Shown: positions 1 through 9,192 of the stretch, one piece after another | Layout of the letters: each line of letters starts with the position of its first letter | Position numbering within the stretch: the stretch's first letter is position 1 | Assembly (NCBI RefSeq): GCF_003347605.1 | Contig: NZ_QDFZ01000008.1 | Location: forward strand, 176,238 to 240,237 | From: Chryseobacterium sp. KLBC 52 | GTDB lineage: Bacteria > Bacteroidota > Bacteroidia > Flavobacteriales > Weeksellaceae | Direction: 5' to 3' | DNA length: 64,000 bases | The notes under the pieces: generated by a model | What the model was told of the DNA's origin: nothing | Database searches by the model: none | Seen by the model: the letters and a program-made list of their open reading frames with translations, nothing else | Position numbers and translations under genes: made by a program

Positions 1-1790
1 AACCTCAGCTGAACTGTTCCGTATGTAATACTGGGGATATTCACATCAACGGATTAGAAGGGCCATATACCATGATTCTGATTGACGGAATGCCGATTGT
101 AAGTTCTCTTTCCACCGTATATGGACTAAGCGGAATTCCGAATAGTTTGGTTGACCGAATTGAAGTAGTAAAAGGCCCAGCATCTTCTATTTATGGGTCT
201 GAAGCTATGGGAGGGGTGATTAATATTATCACCAAAAATGCACTGACTGCTCCTAAATTAAGTGTTGACCTGATGACATCGAGTTGGTTTGAAAATAATA
301 TGGATCTTTCCACCAAATTCAATTTGGGAAAGAAAGCTGCTTCTTTATTAAGTTTAAATTATTTCAGTTTTCAGGAAAGGATAGATCAGAATAAAGATAA
401 TTTCACAGATACCACTTTACAAAGCAGAATTTCCGTATTCAACAAGTGGAATTTTAAGAGAAAAGAAAACAGACAGGCAAGTTTTGCTTTGAGGTATTTG
501 TATGAAGATCGTTTCGGCGGAGAAATGCAATGGAATAAATCCTTCCGGGGCAGTGATGAAGTATACGGAGAAAGTATTTATACGAACAGAGCAGAGGTTT
601 TCGGATTGTACGAATGGCCGATGAAAGAACATATTGTGACTCAGTTTTCTTATAATTACCATGATCAGAATTCATTTTATGGATCCAATCCATTCAATGC
701 GACACAAAAAGTGGCATTCGTGCAGACGTATTGGGACCGAAGCTTCGGGAAACATGATATCACAGCCGGACTTACTTTCAAAAGAACTTTTTACGATGAT
801 AATACACCCGGAACATTAGCAGCAGATGGGATTACCAATGCGCCGATGAAATCTCCTATCTGGGGAGCTTTTATCCAGGATCAGTGGGAGATTAACGATA
901 AAAATACTTTGCTGATTGGATACAGATATGATTATGATAAAGTACATCATTCCGTACATTCACCGAGGTTTGCATGGAAATTTAATCCTAATCCATATCA
1001 TACCTTGCGTTTCAACTTTGGAACAGGTTTCAGAGTGGTTAATTTATTTACGGAAGATCATGCTGCATTGACAGGCTCAAGGGAAGTTGTGGTAAAATCA
1101 GATCTGAAACCGGAAAGATCTGTTAATGGAAACCTGAATTATATCTGGAAAATTCCCGTAGGAAACCGAATGGTAAATCTTGATGCGTCGGCATTTTATA
1201 CGTATTTCAGTAATAAAATTGTAGGTGATTTTGATTCCGATCCTAACAAAATTATTTATGACAATCTTCACGGATACGGAATTTCAAGAGGTGCTTCCCT
1301 GAATGTGGATTTCAGTTTTCAGTTTCCTCTAAGTGTTAATCTGGGAGTGACGTATTTGGATGTCTATCAGAAATTTGATAACGAAAATCAAAAAACACAA
1401 CAGCTGCATGCCCCAAAATGGAGTGGTACTTATAATCTGACGTATAAGTTTGCGAATAACCTGACCATCGATTTTACAGGACAATTCTACGGTCCAATGC
1501 GACTACCTGTCTTAGTAAATGATTTCCGCCCTGAATATTCACCTTTTTATTCTCTGGCCAATATTCAAGTGTCCAAGAGCTTCAAATCCGGATTTGAAGT
1601 GTATTGCGGAATGAAAAATTTATTCAATTTCAGGCCTAAAGATCCTTTGATGAGACCATTTGACCCGTTTGATAAGCATGTTGATGATCCTATCAACAAT
1701 CCTAATCATTATACTTTTGATACGGCATACGGCTATGCACCCATGCAGGGGATCAGAGGTTTTCTGGGAGTAAAATATACTTTAAAATGA
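1..1790 (+). CDS. TonB-dependent outer-membrane receptor (5' end outside window)
   Basis: Open frame runs in from the left edge: bases 3-71 translate in frame as plug-domain sequence ahead of the first in-window ATG at 72, so the true start is upstream. The visible part contains the end of the plug (ILIDGMPI, RIEVVKGPASSIYGSEAMGG, VINIITK), followed by about 500 residues of alternating aromatic-rich beta strands typical of the 22-strand barrel, ending in a short strand. Such receptors import siderophores, cobalamin or other ligands across the outer membrane using TonB energy. The ligand cannot be told from this part. The stop overlaps the next ATG (ATGA), so the thioredoxin-like gene is translationally coupled. 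Confidence 0.93.
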   Translation, partial: PQLNCSVCNTGDIHINGLEGPYTMILIDGMPIVSSLSTVYGLSGIPNSLVDRIEVVKGPASSIYGSEAMGGVINIITKNALTAPKLSVDLMTSSWFENNMDLSTKFNLGKKAASLLSLNYFSFQERIDQNKDNFTDTTLQSRISVFNKWNFKRKENRQASFALRYLYEDRFGGEMQWNKSFRGSDEVYGESIYTNRAEVFGLYEWPMKEHIVTQFSYNYHDQNSFYGSNPFNATQKVAFVQTYWDRSFGKHDITAGLTFKRTFYDDNTPGTLAADGITNAPMKSPIWGAFIQDQWEINDKNTLLIGYRYDYDKVHHSVHSPRFAWKFNPNPYHTLRFNFGTGFRVVNLFTEDHAALTGSREVVVKSDLKPERSVNGNLNYIWKIPVGNRMVNLDASAFYTYFSNKIVGDFDSDPNKIIYDNLHGYGISRGASLNVDFSFQFPLSVNLGVTYLDVYQKFDNENQKTQQLHAPKWSGTYNLTYKFANNLTIDFTGQFYGPMRLPVLVNDFRPEYSPFYSLANIQVSKSFKSGFEVYCGMKNLFNFRPKDPLMRPFDPFDKHVDDPINNPNHYTFDTAYGYAPMQGIRGFLGVKYTLK

Positions 1791-2248
1791 AAAAAATAGC
1801 TTTATTTTTAATGTTAGTGCCCTGTTTTTATCTGTCTCAGATGAAGACAGGCACTTTTTCTGATCTTGAAATTCAGCAGAAAGAAAATCCGAAGCCAGTT
1901 GTGATCCATCTTTATACAACTTGGTGTGCGGTTTGTAAGATTGAGTCTTTTCGTATGAATAAAGATCAGGAGCTGGTGAATATGATCAATGATCATTTTT
2001 ATTTTGTCAATTTCGAGGCAGAGAAGACAAAGGAGAAAATTCATTTCCAGAATCAGGAGTTTGAATATCTGCAGAATGGAAATTCCGGAATTCATGAGTT
2101 GGCGCTGGCATTATCAAAGAATAAAAATCAGCCTGTTTATCCTTTGTGGGTATTCCTGGATAAGCATCAGAATCTGGTGTATTATCAGGAAGGGCAGATG
2201 ACGCCTGAGAAAATGAAGCAGAAACTGTTGGAGATTTCGGCTTTGTGA
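1787..2248 (+). CDS. Secreted thioredoxin-like protein
   Basis: 153 residues. An N-terminal hydrophobic stretch (about residues 3-17) looks like a signal peptide, and a thioredoxin-type active site WCAVC lies at about residues 46-50 after a beta strand (PVVIHLYTTW). This fits a periplasmic thioredoxin-fold oxidoreductase of the thiol-disulfide interchange type. It overlaps the stop of the TonB-dependent receptor by 4 bases, so the two are likely co-transcribed and may work together, for example in keeping receptor or ligand thiols in the right state; that link is inference. The substrate is unknown. Confidence 0.88.
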   Translation: MKKIALFLMLVPCFYLSQMKTGTFSDLEIQQKENPKPVVIHLYTTWCAVCKIESFRMNKDQELVNMINDHFYFVNFEAEKTKEKIHFQNQEFEYLQNGNSGIHELALALSKNKNQPVYPLWVFLDKHQNLVYYQEGQMTPEKMKQKLLEISAL

Positions 2249-2314
2249 GTTGTAAAATTAATCTAGACAATTATACACAATTCCACATTAATCCTGCTAT
2301 TTTTATTATGACGC

Positions 2315-2388
2315 TGTCATTCTGAATGTAACGCAGTGAAATGAAGAATCTAAGCTTTACATGAGATTCTTCCTTCGTCAGAATGACA
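2315..2388. repeat. Intergenic inverted repeat (REP-like hairpin)
   Basis: Arms TGTCATTCTGA (2315-2325) and TCAGAATGACA (2378-2388) are perfect inverted copies, and an inner pair GAAGAATCT (2343-2351) / AGATTCTTC (2364-2372) also matches. This forms a long interrupted hairpin between two convergent genes. It has the look of a dispersed palindromic element and may double as a bidirectional terminator. No T-tract directly follows the arms. Confidence 0.6.
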
Positions 2389-2419
2389 ATCGTGTTAAAT
2401 CTTATATAGTCGTCTAAAT

Positions 2420-2890
2420 TTAGATCGCTGCATCAATCAAAACAGCCAGTTGAATACAAGGGTCATCAGACCGGTTGCTCCAAGCATGGTTTGTTCCCCG
2501 TTGAATAACGATGTCGCCCGGCTTCAGAAGCGTTTCACCTTCTTCCATAATGAGATAAAGCTCACCGGAAAGGATAATGATATAATCCAGTGTCGGCGTT
2601 TGATGCATCATCGGATGAGGTTCATTCTTTTTCCATTCTACACCTAAATCTTTATCCGGCGGAACTACTACATATCGGAAGTAAGTACCGTTCTTAGGCG
2701 TTTGTGGAAATCCGGTATTGGGAATTCGGTTTTCAAAATCCAGGCTGGCTGGTATGGTCTGAGTATTCCATACATCTGAAATGATGAGTCCTGGAAAATG
2801 TTCGACGGCATTTTCTACCTGTTGGTCTTCAATAATGACAGATTTTCCGTCTTTTATTCCTGTTACGATTCGTCTTGGTATTGTGTTCAT
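2420..2890 (-). CDS. Cupin-domain protein
   Basis: 156 residues. The C-terminal half is a single cupin barrel: H96, D102 and E110 in the first motif (MHQTPTLDYIIILSGE) and PGD plus H135 in the second (GDIVIQRGTNHAW). Only some of the usual metal ligands are present, so metal binding is plausible but not certain. Proteins of this kind are small oxygenases, isomerases or sensors; the reaction is not readable. It lies 3 bases downstream of the oxidoreductase gene on the same strand and is almost surely in one operon with it, under the divergent HxlR regulator region. Confidence 0.85.
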   Translation of the reverse strand: MNTIPRRIVTGIKDGKSVIIEDQQVENAVEHFPGLIISDVWNTQTIPASLDFENRIPNTGFPQTPKNGTYFRYVVVPPDKDLGVEWKKNEPHPMMHQTPTLDYIIILSGELYLIMEEGETLLKPGDIVIQRGTNHAWSNRSDDPCIQLAVLIDAAI

Positions 2891-2893
2891 AGA

Positions 2894-3883
2894 TTAATGT
2901 TTCATGATCAGTTTATGACCTTGGGTCTGATTATTTTTTAGAATAGAATGTGCCTGCAGAACAGTATCCAAAGAAAGATTTCCAACGATTTTATATTGTG
3001 GAGGGAGGATTGTTCCGTTTTCAATGAGAGTCTTGATGGTAAGCAAGCTGTTTTTATAGTACTCATATTTTTTTACCACTCCATACGTATAATTGGAGAT
3101 ATTCATAATCAGAGTTCCTTTATTGAAGAGGGTTTCGTGAGCATCTTTAGTGACTAGAGCCGTTACATCCACATACATTCCGTTAATTTTTAAAGCTTCT
3201 GCTGTCAATTCTGACATGGTGTTTCCCACCAGATCAATTCCATATTCGAAAGGCTGGTTATTATTGGCTTTTACAATATTCTCAATAAGATTTTCTTCTT
3301 TATAATTGATGATCTGATGATCTTTTAAACCCAATTTGAGAAGAATCTCTCTGTTTTCTTCACTGCCAACCGTGGCTGTGATCTGCCGGATATTATGTGC
3401 TAATAAAAGTTTAATCACAAATGAACCTACACCTCCGGCTGCACCTGTAACAAGGATTGTATTTTCCGGATTTAATTTCAAACGGTTAAAAATCTGTAAA
3501 GAAGTAAGTCCAGCTGAAGGAATAGCAGCTGCCTGTTCAAACGAAATATTTTTTGGTTTAAAAGAAACAATAGCTTCAGGTACTGCAATATATTCAGCGT
3601 AAGTGCCGTTGCTTCCCATAGAGCCGCTTCCAGAGTAGACTTCATCGCCAATATTGAATTCTGTCACTTTGGAACCTTTATCCACTACAATTCCGGATAA
3701 TTCTCTTCCTAATATCGGGGAACTGATCAGTTTCCGTTCCAATTCATTTTCCAGCATCTGATAGTCGATGGGATTGAACCCGCTTGCTTTGATCTGAATT
3801 AAAACTTCATTGTTTTTGGGTTTGGGTTGTTCTGCTAATCCGTCTTCCAGAGTTCCGTTTTTATTTAAAATAACTGCTTTCAT
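2894..3883 (-). CDS. Zinc-independent NADPH:quinone oxidoreductase-like (MDR family)
   Basis: About 329 residues from the internal Met at 3883 (MKAVILNKNG), which matches the usual start of the family; the upstream in-frame ATG at 3904 would add only 7 residues and overlaps the promoter. GroES-like fold in the N-terminal third, then a Rossmann nucleotide motif GAAGGVGS at about 147-154. The structural zinc cysteines of classical alcohol dehydrogenases are missing, as in quinone oxidoreductases. It probably reduces quinones or enones with NADPH in the cytoplasm. It is divergent from the HxlR gene, whose family often senses electrophiles and quinones, which supports this role. Confidence 0.87.
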   Translation of the reverse strand: MKAVILNKNGTLEDGLAEQPKPKNNEVLIQIKASGFNPIDYQMLENELERKLISSPILGRELSGIVVDKGSKVTEFNIGDEVYSGSGSMGSNGTYAEYIAVPEAIVSFKPKNISFEQAAAIPSAGLTSLQIFNRLKLNPENTILVTGAAGGVGSFVIKLLLAHNIRQITATVGSEENREILLKLGLKDHQIINYKEENLIENIVKANNNQPFEYGIDLVGNTMSELTAEALKINGMYVDVTALVTKDAHETLFNKGTLIMNISNYTYGVVKKYEYYKNSLLTIKTLIENGTILPPQYKIVGNLSLDTVLQAHSILKNNQTQGHKLIMKH

Positions 3884-3901
3884 TATTGTTAATTTGATAC
3901 A

Positions 3902-3961
3902 CAAATGTAAAGAGGGAATAGTTTATATTTGCTACTAGTTAACCAATGGTAACTAGTTACC
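3902..3961. promoter_or_regulatory. Divergent promoter with HxlR-type palindromic operator
   Basis: GGTAACTAGTTACC at 3948-3961 is a perfect 14-bp palindrome, and a second partly overlapping copy of the half-site (ACTAGTTAACC, 3934-3944) lies just before it. TAnnTTTG-type boxes occur on both strands: TATATTTG at 3924-3931 (plus) and TACATTTG on the minus strand at 3909-3902. The palindrome sits between the plus box and the HxlR start at 3976, a good position for repression by its own product. Confidence 0.65.
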
Positions 3962-3975
3962 TTCATGAAACTATT

Positions 3976-4353
3976 ATGGCAAAAATCATTGAAAACGGTA
4001 TCGAAAGAGAAGCTAGCTGCACAGAAGAATTGTTCGCAATGCGGGACAGTCTGGACGTTTTGGGAGGAAAATGGAAACTGATGATTTTACGGTATCTGAC
4101 CAACAGACCTGATCAGATAATTCATTTTAAAAAGCTGGAACGCAGTATTGAAGGAATCTCTGCAAAAATGCTGAGCAAAGAATTAAAAGAACTGGAAACC
4201 AATCTTCTGATCACAAGAACGATTCAGGATACAAAGCCGATTACGGTAACATATGCGGTGACGGAATATGGAAAATCTGTATTTCCTGTGACGGAAACAT
4301 TAGTGAATTGGGGAATAATCCATCGGGAAAAAATCAAAGAATCAATGGGATAA
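3976..4353 (+). CDS. HxlR-family winged-helix regulator
   Basis: About 125 residues from the ATG at 3976 (MAKIIENG); the frame is open back to 3946, but that start would lie in the operator. Classical HxlR core: DVLGGKWKLMILRYL, RSIEGISAKMLSKELKELE (recognition helix) and the wing ending TYAVTEYGKS. A cysteine at about residue 15 corresponds to the N-terminal redox cysteine used by YodB/HypR-type members to sense quinones or disulfide stress. It most likely controls the divergent oxidoreductase-cupin operon and itself through the palindrome at 3948-3961. Confidence 0.92.
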   Translation: MAKIIENGIEREASCTEELFAMRDSLDVLGGKWKLMILRYLTNRPDQIIHFKKLERSIEGISAKMLSKELKELETNLLITRTIQDTKPITVTYAVTEYGKSVFPVTETLVNWGIIHREKIKESMG

Positions 4354-4659
4354 TTTTGAGATATTGGAAAACGCAAAGACGCAAGAATTTCCTTTAAATA
4401 TGCCTTAAGTCGCAAGGATTTTATCTTTGATAAAATTGAATTCTGTTGAATTTTAACTGAAACAGACTTGTTGAAAATCTCCCATTGAGCAAAGTCGAAA
4501 TGTTCTTACGCATTAAAGAAGTATATTATTAAATTTCTTTGCGCCTTAGCGATTGCTAATCAATCTTGCTTCATAGAGAAAAGATCAAAAATCTGTATTG
4601 ATCAAAAAATCCTCATACCCGTGAAGAGTTGAGGATTTAAAATACTACCAAATTGTTGA
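4354..4659. other. Intergenic region without gene
   Basis: 306 bases between convergent genes. Contains AT-rich fragments such as ATTGAGCAAAGTCGAAATGT (about 4485-4504), which recurs in similar form near 56179, and stretches like CTTTGCGCCTTAGCGA that look like decayed dispersed repeats. No open frame or RNA recognised. Confidence 0.5.
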
Positions 4660-5514
4660 TTAGTTTTTATCTAACCAAGACTGTACAAGTTCAGAGTGAT
4701 CTTCCACCCATTCTTTGGCCGTAGCTTCTTTATTTTTACTCTGTTCCATTTTCATTAAAAGATCAGACATGTTTTCATCATCAAAATGGAGTTTTGAAAA
4801 GAATTTTGCCAGCTCCGGATGATCTTTTGCAAAGCTTTTTCTGGAATAGGTTTTAATCTGTTCGGCTTCACCATAAATCTTTTTGGGATCATCAAGAAAC
4901 TTTAGCTTCATTTTACCAAACATCCAGTGGGGCTGCCATCCGGTTACCACAATCCATTCTTTACGCTGTATAGCATTCTGTAATTCGGTGATCATGGCAA
5001 TGGTAGAGGAGTTGATCTGCTGATAATCCAGTTGATAATCAGCGATCGCTTTATCTGTTCCGGTGGTTAATCCGGCTCCTTTTTCAATTCCAATAATTCT
5101 ATGGTTGAATTGATCTTTATGCTGACTGAGCTCTTCAATGGAATTAACAGGAACATATTCCGGCACAACCAACCCTATACGACCGTTATCGTAATTGGTT
5201 CCCAGATGAGTCAATCCCGGAAATTTAGCCAGCTTTTTAGCATGGGTGTAAGGAAGCCAGACTCCCATGAAAAGGTCTGTATCTTCATTATTCATCGAAG
5301 CCAGAATCATATCCGTAGAAGCTTTTTGAATAATAACATGATAACCTTCTTTATCCAGAATGGCTTTAGCAACATGCGTCATTGCAACATCTTCCGCCCA
5401 GCCGTCTACCATTCCTATGGTGATGTATTTAGAGTTTTTTATGTTTTCACACGAACTTAATGCTGTAAATATTAACATTAAAACGGGTAAAAACAGATAT
5501 TTAAATTGTTTCAT
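4660..5514 (-). CDS. proX: Glycine betaine/proline ABC importer, substrate-binding lipoprotein
   Basis: 284 residues with a lipoprotein signal (lipobox LSSC, Cys about residue 22), followed by an OpuAC-type binding protein (ITIGMVDGWAEDVAMTH, VVTGWQPHWMFGKMKLKFL). The aromatic WQPHWMF segment matches the ligand-box region of betaine-binding proteins. Last gene of a proV-proW-proX operon, separated from the permease by 1 base. It delivers a quaternary amine osmoprotectant to the membrane complex. Confidence 0.92.
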   Translation of the reverse strand: MKQFKYLFLPVLMLIFTALSSCENIKNSKYITIGMVDGWAEDVAMTHVAKAILDKEGYHVIIQKASTDMILASMNNEDTDLFMGVWLPYTHAKKLAKFPGLTHLGTNYDNGRIGLVVPEYVPVNSIEELSQHKDQFNHRIIGIEKGAGLTTGTDKAIADYQLDYQQINSSTIAMITELQNAIQRKEWIVVTGWQPHWMFGKMKLKFLDDPKKIYGEAEQIKTYSRKSFAKDHPELAKFFSKLHFDDENMSDLLMKMEQSKNKEATAKEWVEDHSELVQSWLDKN

Positions 5515-5515
5515 T

Positions 5516-6343
5516 TTATTGCTTTTTCTTTACAAATCCCTGGGTAATTCGGTCGAGGATAATGGCTAAAATCACTACGGATAAACCACTTTCAAATCCT
5601 AATCCGATATCCAGATTATTAATTCCTTCCAGTACTTTCTCTCCTAAACCGCCTGCAGCAATCATTCCTGCAATAACAACCATGGATAATGATAACAATA
5701 TGGTTTGATTGATTCCCGTTAAAATCGTTTTCATGGCTAAAGGAAGTTCTACTTTAAATAGAATCTGACGGTTGGTGGCACCAAAAGCTCTGGCTGCCTC
5801 TACGATATCTTTTGGAACGGCTTCAATTCCCAATGTCGTTAACCGAACCGCAGGTGGCATCGCAAAAATAATGGTTGCAAAAGCTCCAGGTACTTTACCA
5901 ATACTGAAAAACAGTACAGCCGGAATCAGGTAGACAAATGCGGGCATGGTCTGCATCAGATCCAGTAAAGGACGAATGATTTTGTCGGCTATTTTGCTTT
6001 TAGCCGCTAAAATTCCCAAAGGAATAGAAAGAATAAGAGCCGTAATGGTGGATACAAAGATAAGTGCCAGCGTTTCCATGGTTTCTTTCCATAGACCCAT
6101 TAAAAATATTAAACTTAATCCGGCAGCCGTTACTACAGCAATACCTTTTCCGGCTTTCCATAATGCCAGCAGGGTAAAAAAGAGAATGATTACATAAAAA
6201 GGTGTGTTGGTTAAAACCCATTCAATCCCCATAATGGAGGAATTTCCCAGATGTTTTATGACATCAAATACAGGCTTTCCGTTTTCTGTGAGCCAATTGA
6301 TTGCAGTTTCTACATATTGGCCTATATCTATAGTTTTATTCAT
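5516..6343 (-). CDS. proW: Glycine betaine/proline ABC importer, permease
   Basis: 275 residues with about six membrane segments and the inner-membrane transporter EAA-type loop (EAARAFGATNRQILFKVELP). Matches the ProW/OpuAB type: long amphipathic N-terminus, then the core MGLWKETMETLALIFVSTI. Lies 1 base after the ATPase gene and 1 base before the binding protein. Forms the pore of the osmoprotectant importer. Confidence 0.93.
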   Translation of the reverse strand: MNKTIDIGQYVETAINWLTENGKPVFDVIKHLGNSSIMGIEWVLTNTPFYVIILFFTLLALWKAGKGIAVVTAAGLSLIFLMGLWKETMETLALIFVSTITALILSIPLGILAAKSKIADKIIRPLLDLMQTMPAFVYLIPAVLFFSIGKVPGAFATIIFAMPPAVRLTTLGIEAVPKDIVEAARAFGATNRQILFKVELPLAMKTILTGINQTILLSLSMVVIAGMIAAGGLGEKVLEGINNLDIGLGFESGLSVVILAIILDRITQGFVKKKQ

Positions 6344-6344
6344 C

Positions 6345-7595
6345 TTATTGGTTGTTTGCGATTTCTTTTAATTCTATAATCTCTTCTTCGTTAAATTTGG
6401 TGGCTTCTATGACCAGCGATAACTGGGTAACAAGACCTAGAAATTTATTGTCTTCATCAATTACAGCGATGGACGATTTGTTTTCAGAGATCAGTGGTAA
6501 CATCTCTTCAACAGTCACTTCAGGATAAACTGAAGGAACATTGCTGTTGATAATAGATTCTACCGTAGGTTCTTTCATTTTGGCAATGCGGACCACATCT
6601 TTAAGGGTTACAAAACCAAGAAATTTATTTTGAAAGTCTACCACAGGCAAGTTTTCCAGCCCTGTAGCTCTCATTTTTCTTAAAGCTCCTTCCGGACCGT
6701 CTTTTCTGAAACGTACTACTGTCGCTTTATCAAACATTAAAGATCTGGCAGTAATAATCGTTTTACGGTCTACTTTCTCTACGAAGGCTTTCACATAGTC
6801 GCTGGCAGGATTGGTTAAAATATCTTCCGCTGTTCCTATCTGTTCTATGACACCATCTTTCATGATGACGATACGGTCCCCGATTTTAATGGCCTCATCC
6901 AAATCGTGGGTAATAAAGACGATGGTTTTTTGTAATGTATTCTGCAGTTCAAGCATCTGATCCTGCATTTCAGATTTGATCAATGGATCCAGTGCTGAGA
7001 AGGCTTCATCCATAAGTAATACTTCAGGATCATTCGCCAAAGCTCTTGCCAATCCAACTCTCTGCTGCATTCCTCCGGAAAGTTGGGAAGGATATTGGTT
7101 TTCAAAGCCGGTTAATCCGACGATGTCTAATGCTTTCTGTGCTTTTTTATCGCGGGAAACTTTGTCTTCTCCTCGTATTTCCAGTCCAAAACCTGCATTG
7201 TCGAGAATTGTATGATGGGGAAGTAATCCAAATTTCTGAAATACCATACTCATTTCCGTTCTTCTTACTTCCAGCAGTTCTTTGTTGTTTTTTCCGGTAA
7301 TATCATCGTCATTGATGTATACTTTTCCGGAAGTAGGTTCATTCAGCCTGTTAAGACAACGCAGTAAAGTCGATTTTCCGCTTCCTGAAAGTCCCATGAT
7401 CACAAAGAATTCTCCTTCATAAATTTCAAAACTTGCTTTGTTGATTCCTATGGTGCAGCCTGTTTTTTCAAGAATTTCCTTTTTGGAAAAACCTTTATCC
7501 AGAAGTTCCTGTGCTTTTTCTTTGTTTTTACCAAAGATGATGGTCAGGTCTTCCACTTTAAGTTTTACTTTTCGAGTGTTTTCATTTTTTTCCAT
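6345..7595 (-). CDS. proV: Glycine betaine/proline ABC importer, ATPase with CBS domains
   Basis: 416 residues. Walker A GLSGSGKST at about 68-76, signature LSGGMQQ at 172-178, Walker B EVLLMDEAFSALD at 191-203, H-loop VFITHDLDEA. The N-terminal extension (FGKNKEKAQELLDKG) and a C-terminal pair of CBS domains (about 280-405) are hallmarks of ProV/OpuAA, where CBS domains sense ionic strength. First gene of the operon. The long AT-rich upstream region (7596-8126) presumably carries the osmoregulated promoter. Confidence 0.95.
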   Translation of the reverse strand: MEKNENTRKVKLKVEDLTIIFGKNKEKAQELLDKGFSKKEILEKTGCTIGINKASFEIYEGEFFVIMGLSGSGKSTLLRCLNRLNEPTSGKVYINDDDITGKNNKELLEVRRTEMSMVFQKFGLLPHHTILDNAGFGLEIRGEDKVSRDKKAQKALDIVGLTGFENQYPSQLSGGMQQRVGLARALANDPEVLLMDEAFSALDPLIKSEMQDQMLELQNTLQKTIVFITHDLDEAIKIGDRIVIMKDGVIEQIGTAEDILTNPASDYVKAFVEKVDRKTIITARSLMFDKATVVRFRKDGPEGALRKMRATGLENLPVVDFQNKFLGFVTLKDVVRIAKMKEPTVESIINSNVPSVYPEVTVEEMLPLISENKSSIAVIDEDNKFLGLVTQLSLVIEATKFNEEEIIELKEIANNQ

Positions 7596-8126
7596 ATTCA
7601 GAATTTTTCAATTAATAATTTGATATAAAAAATTGTACACCAATTCATTATATACATTTAACTTTCGTTGTTCTGCTGTTGGCAATAGGATAAAATAATT
7701 TGCTAAGCCTTTAATAATAAAAGCTTTAAACAAAAAAATAACAGCATAAAGACCTGCTGGCCTTATGTTTATTTTAAATATTTCAATAGATTATACTCTA
7801 GAAAAAGAGTGTATTATGTAAAAAGAAACTGATCTTCTACATAGATTCTACAATTAAATTACTGATGAGGTAATTACAGATATGTGTACTGAACAACTTG
7901 AATGGCTACATTTCATCAAAATGCTTGCCAGCATCAAAAAACTGTCTATCAATTTTTTATGACGGTGCAAATTTACGAATTTTATATTAAATGGATTTTC
8001 AGCTATGTAAGTTGTTGATTTTTAGATCTATTTTGAAATGGTGATTTTATAATGTTTTTTTCTCTTATCATTAAAGATTAAGAGAATATTGATGTGAGAA
8101 GAAACTTGACGATACTATTTGTAAGG
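7596..8126. other. Long AT-rich intergenic region upstream of proVWX
   Basis: 531 bases with no convincing open frame. On the minus strand a TAAATTTG box (7975-7968) is the only clear -7 match, some 370 bases from proV, so a long leader or an unseen promoter is possible. No riboswitch or RNA structure could be recognised by eye. Confidence 0.5.
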
Positions 8127-8492
8127 CTATTTTAATAAAACGGCAATAATAGCAAGGATAGCGGGTAATGCCTGAACGAAAAATATTTTTTTAGTGGCAG
8201 AGATTGCTCCATAGATTCCGGCAACGGCTACACATCCTAAAAAGAATAATGCCACATTAGTCTGCCATTGTGGATCTTTAATCAAAAAAGACCAGATCAG
8301 TCCGGCAGCCAAAAATCCATTGTAAAGCCCCTGATTGGCAGCAAGTCCTTTCGTTGGTTTAAACATTTCTGCAGGCAATGCTGCTTTAAAAACTTCTTTT
8401 CCTTTAGTTTCCCATGCGAACATTTCCATCCAAAGAATATAAAGGTGTTCCAGTGCCACAACAGCGATCAGAATTTTAGCAACGATTTCCAT
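8127..8492 (-). CDS. DUF1304 family membrane protein
   Basis: 121 residues with four predicted membrane helices. Matches the DUF1304 layout: ILIAVVALEHLYILWMEMFAW at the start, then NQGLYNGFLAAGLIW and GIYGAISATKKIFFVQALPA. Function of the family is not established. Divergent from the Crp/Fnr gene across only 64 bases. Confidence 0.88.
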   Translation of the reverse strand: MEIVAKILIAVVALEHLYILWMEMFAWETKGKEVFKAALPAEMFKPTKGLAANQGLYNGFLAAGLIWSFLIKDPQWQTNVALFFLGCVAVAGIYGAISATKKIFFVQALPAILAIIAVLLK

Positions 8493-8509
8493 GATTCAAT
8501 ATTTTCTCA

Positions 8510-8540
8510 TTGTAAAACTAAAAAAATAAAGTTAAGTTTG
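8510..8540 (+). promoter_or_regulatory. Bacteroidota-type promoter of the Crp/Fnr gene
   Basis: TTG (8510-8512), 20 bases, then TAAGTTTG (8533-8540): this matches the TTG-N19/20-TAnnTTTG consensus of the primary sigma factor in this phylum. The box ends 16 bases before the ATG at 8557, implying a very short leader. Confidence 0.6.
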
Positions 8541-8556
8541 AGTATTAATTCTTACA

Positions 8557-9129
8557 ATGGACTCATTCAAATCACATTTAAACAAATTTATTACGGTAAC
8601 GGACGAAGAATACACTTCTATTGTATCATTTTTTGAGGTAATGGATGTGAAAAAGAAACAAAATCTGATGTTGGAAGGAGAGATCTGCCGGAATATGTTT
8701 TTTGTGGTGAAAGGCTGTCTGAGGAAGTTCTTTATCAATGAAAAAGGAGTAGAGAATACCACTCAGTTTGCCATTGAAAACTGGTGGATTACGGATACTT
8801 TTGCTTATGAGAGACAGCAGCAGACGGATTTTAATATTCAGTCGGTGGAGCATTCTACTATTTTGGTGATTGATTTTAAAAATCAGGAATTATTATTTGC
8901 AAAACATCCCATAATGGAGCGTTATTTCCGGATTGTTTATCAAAGGGCTTATGCAGCTTCAGAAAGAAAAATCCGTTATTTGTCTGAATTTTCAAGAGAA
9001 GAACTGTATATCCATTTCAGCACTCTGTACCCGTGGTTTATTCAAAGGATTCCTCAATATCTTGTTGCTTCGTTTCTCGGATTTACACCGGAGTATTTAA
9101 GTGAAATCAAAGCAAAATTACGATCTTAA
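8557..9129 (+). CDS. Crp/Fnr-family transcriptional regulator
   Basis: 190 residues: a cyclic-nucleotide-binding type beta barrel (about 15-115, MLEGEICRNMFFVVKGCLRKFF) followed by a C-terminal winged helix (VASFLGFTPEYLSEIKAKL). It lacks the cysteines of FNR and the full cAMP phosphate-binding cassette, so the effector is unknown, as for many short flavobacterial members. It likely controls the DoxX and AhpD-like genes that follow on the same strand. Confidence 0.9.
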   Translation: MDSFKSHLNKFITVTDEEYTSIVSFFEVMDVKKKQNLMLEGEICRNMFFVVKGCLRKFFINEKGVENTTQFAIENWWITDTFAYERQQQTDFNIQSVEHSTILVIDFKNQELLFAKHPIMERYFRIVYQRAYAASERKIRYLSEFSREELYIHFSTLYPWFIQRIPQYLVASFLGFTPEYLSEIKAKLRS

Positions 9130-9192
9130 ACCAGTTTAAGTTTTTTACGGATCATAACCCGGAAATTTGTCATGTGATTAAAAGCTAATGCA

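Noticed and set aside
7596..8126. Riboswitch or RNA gene in the proV leader region
   Set aside because: No recognisable conserved structure by eye.
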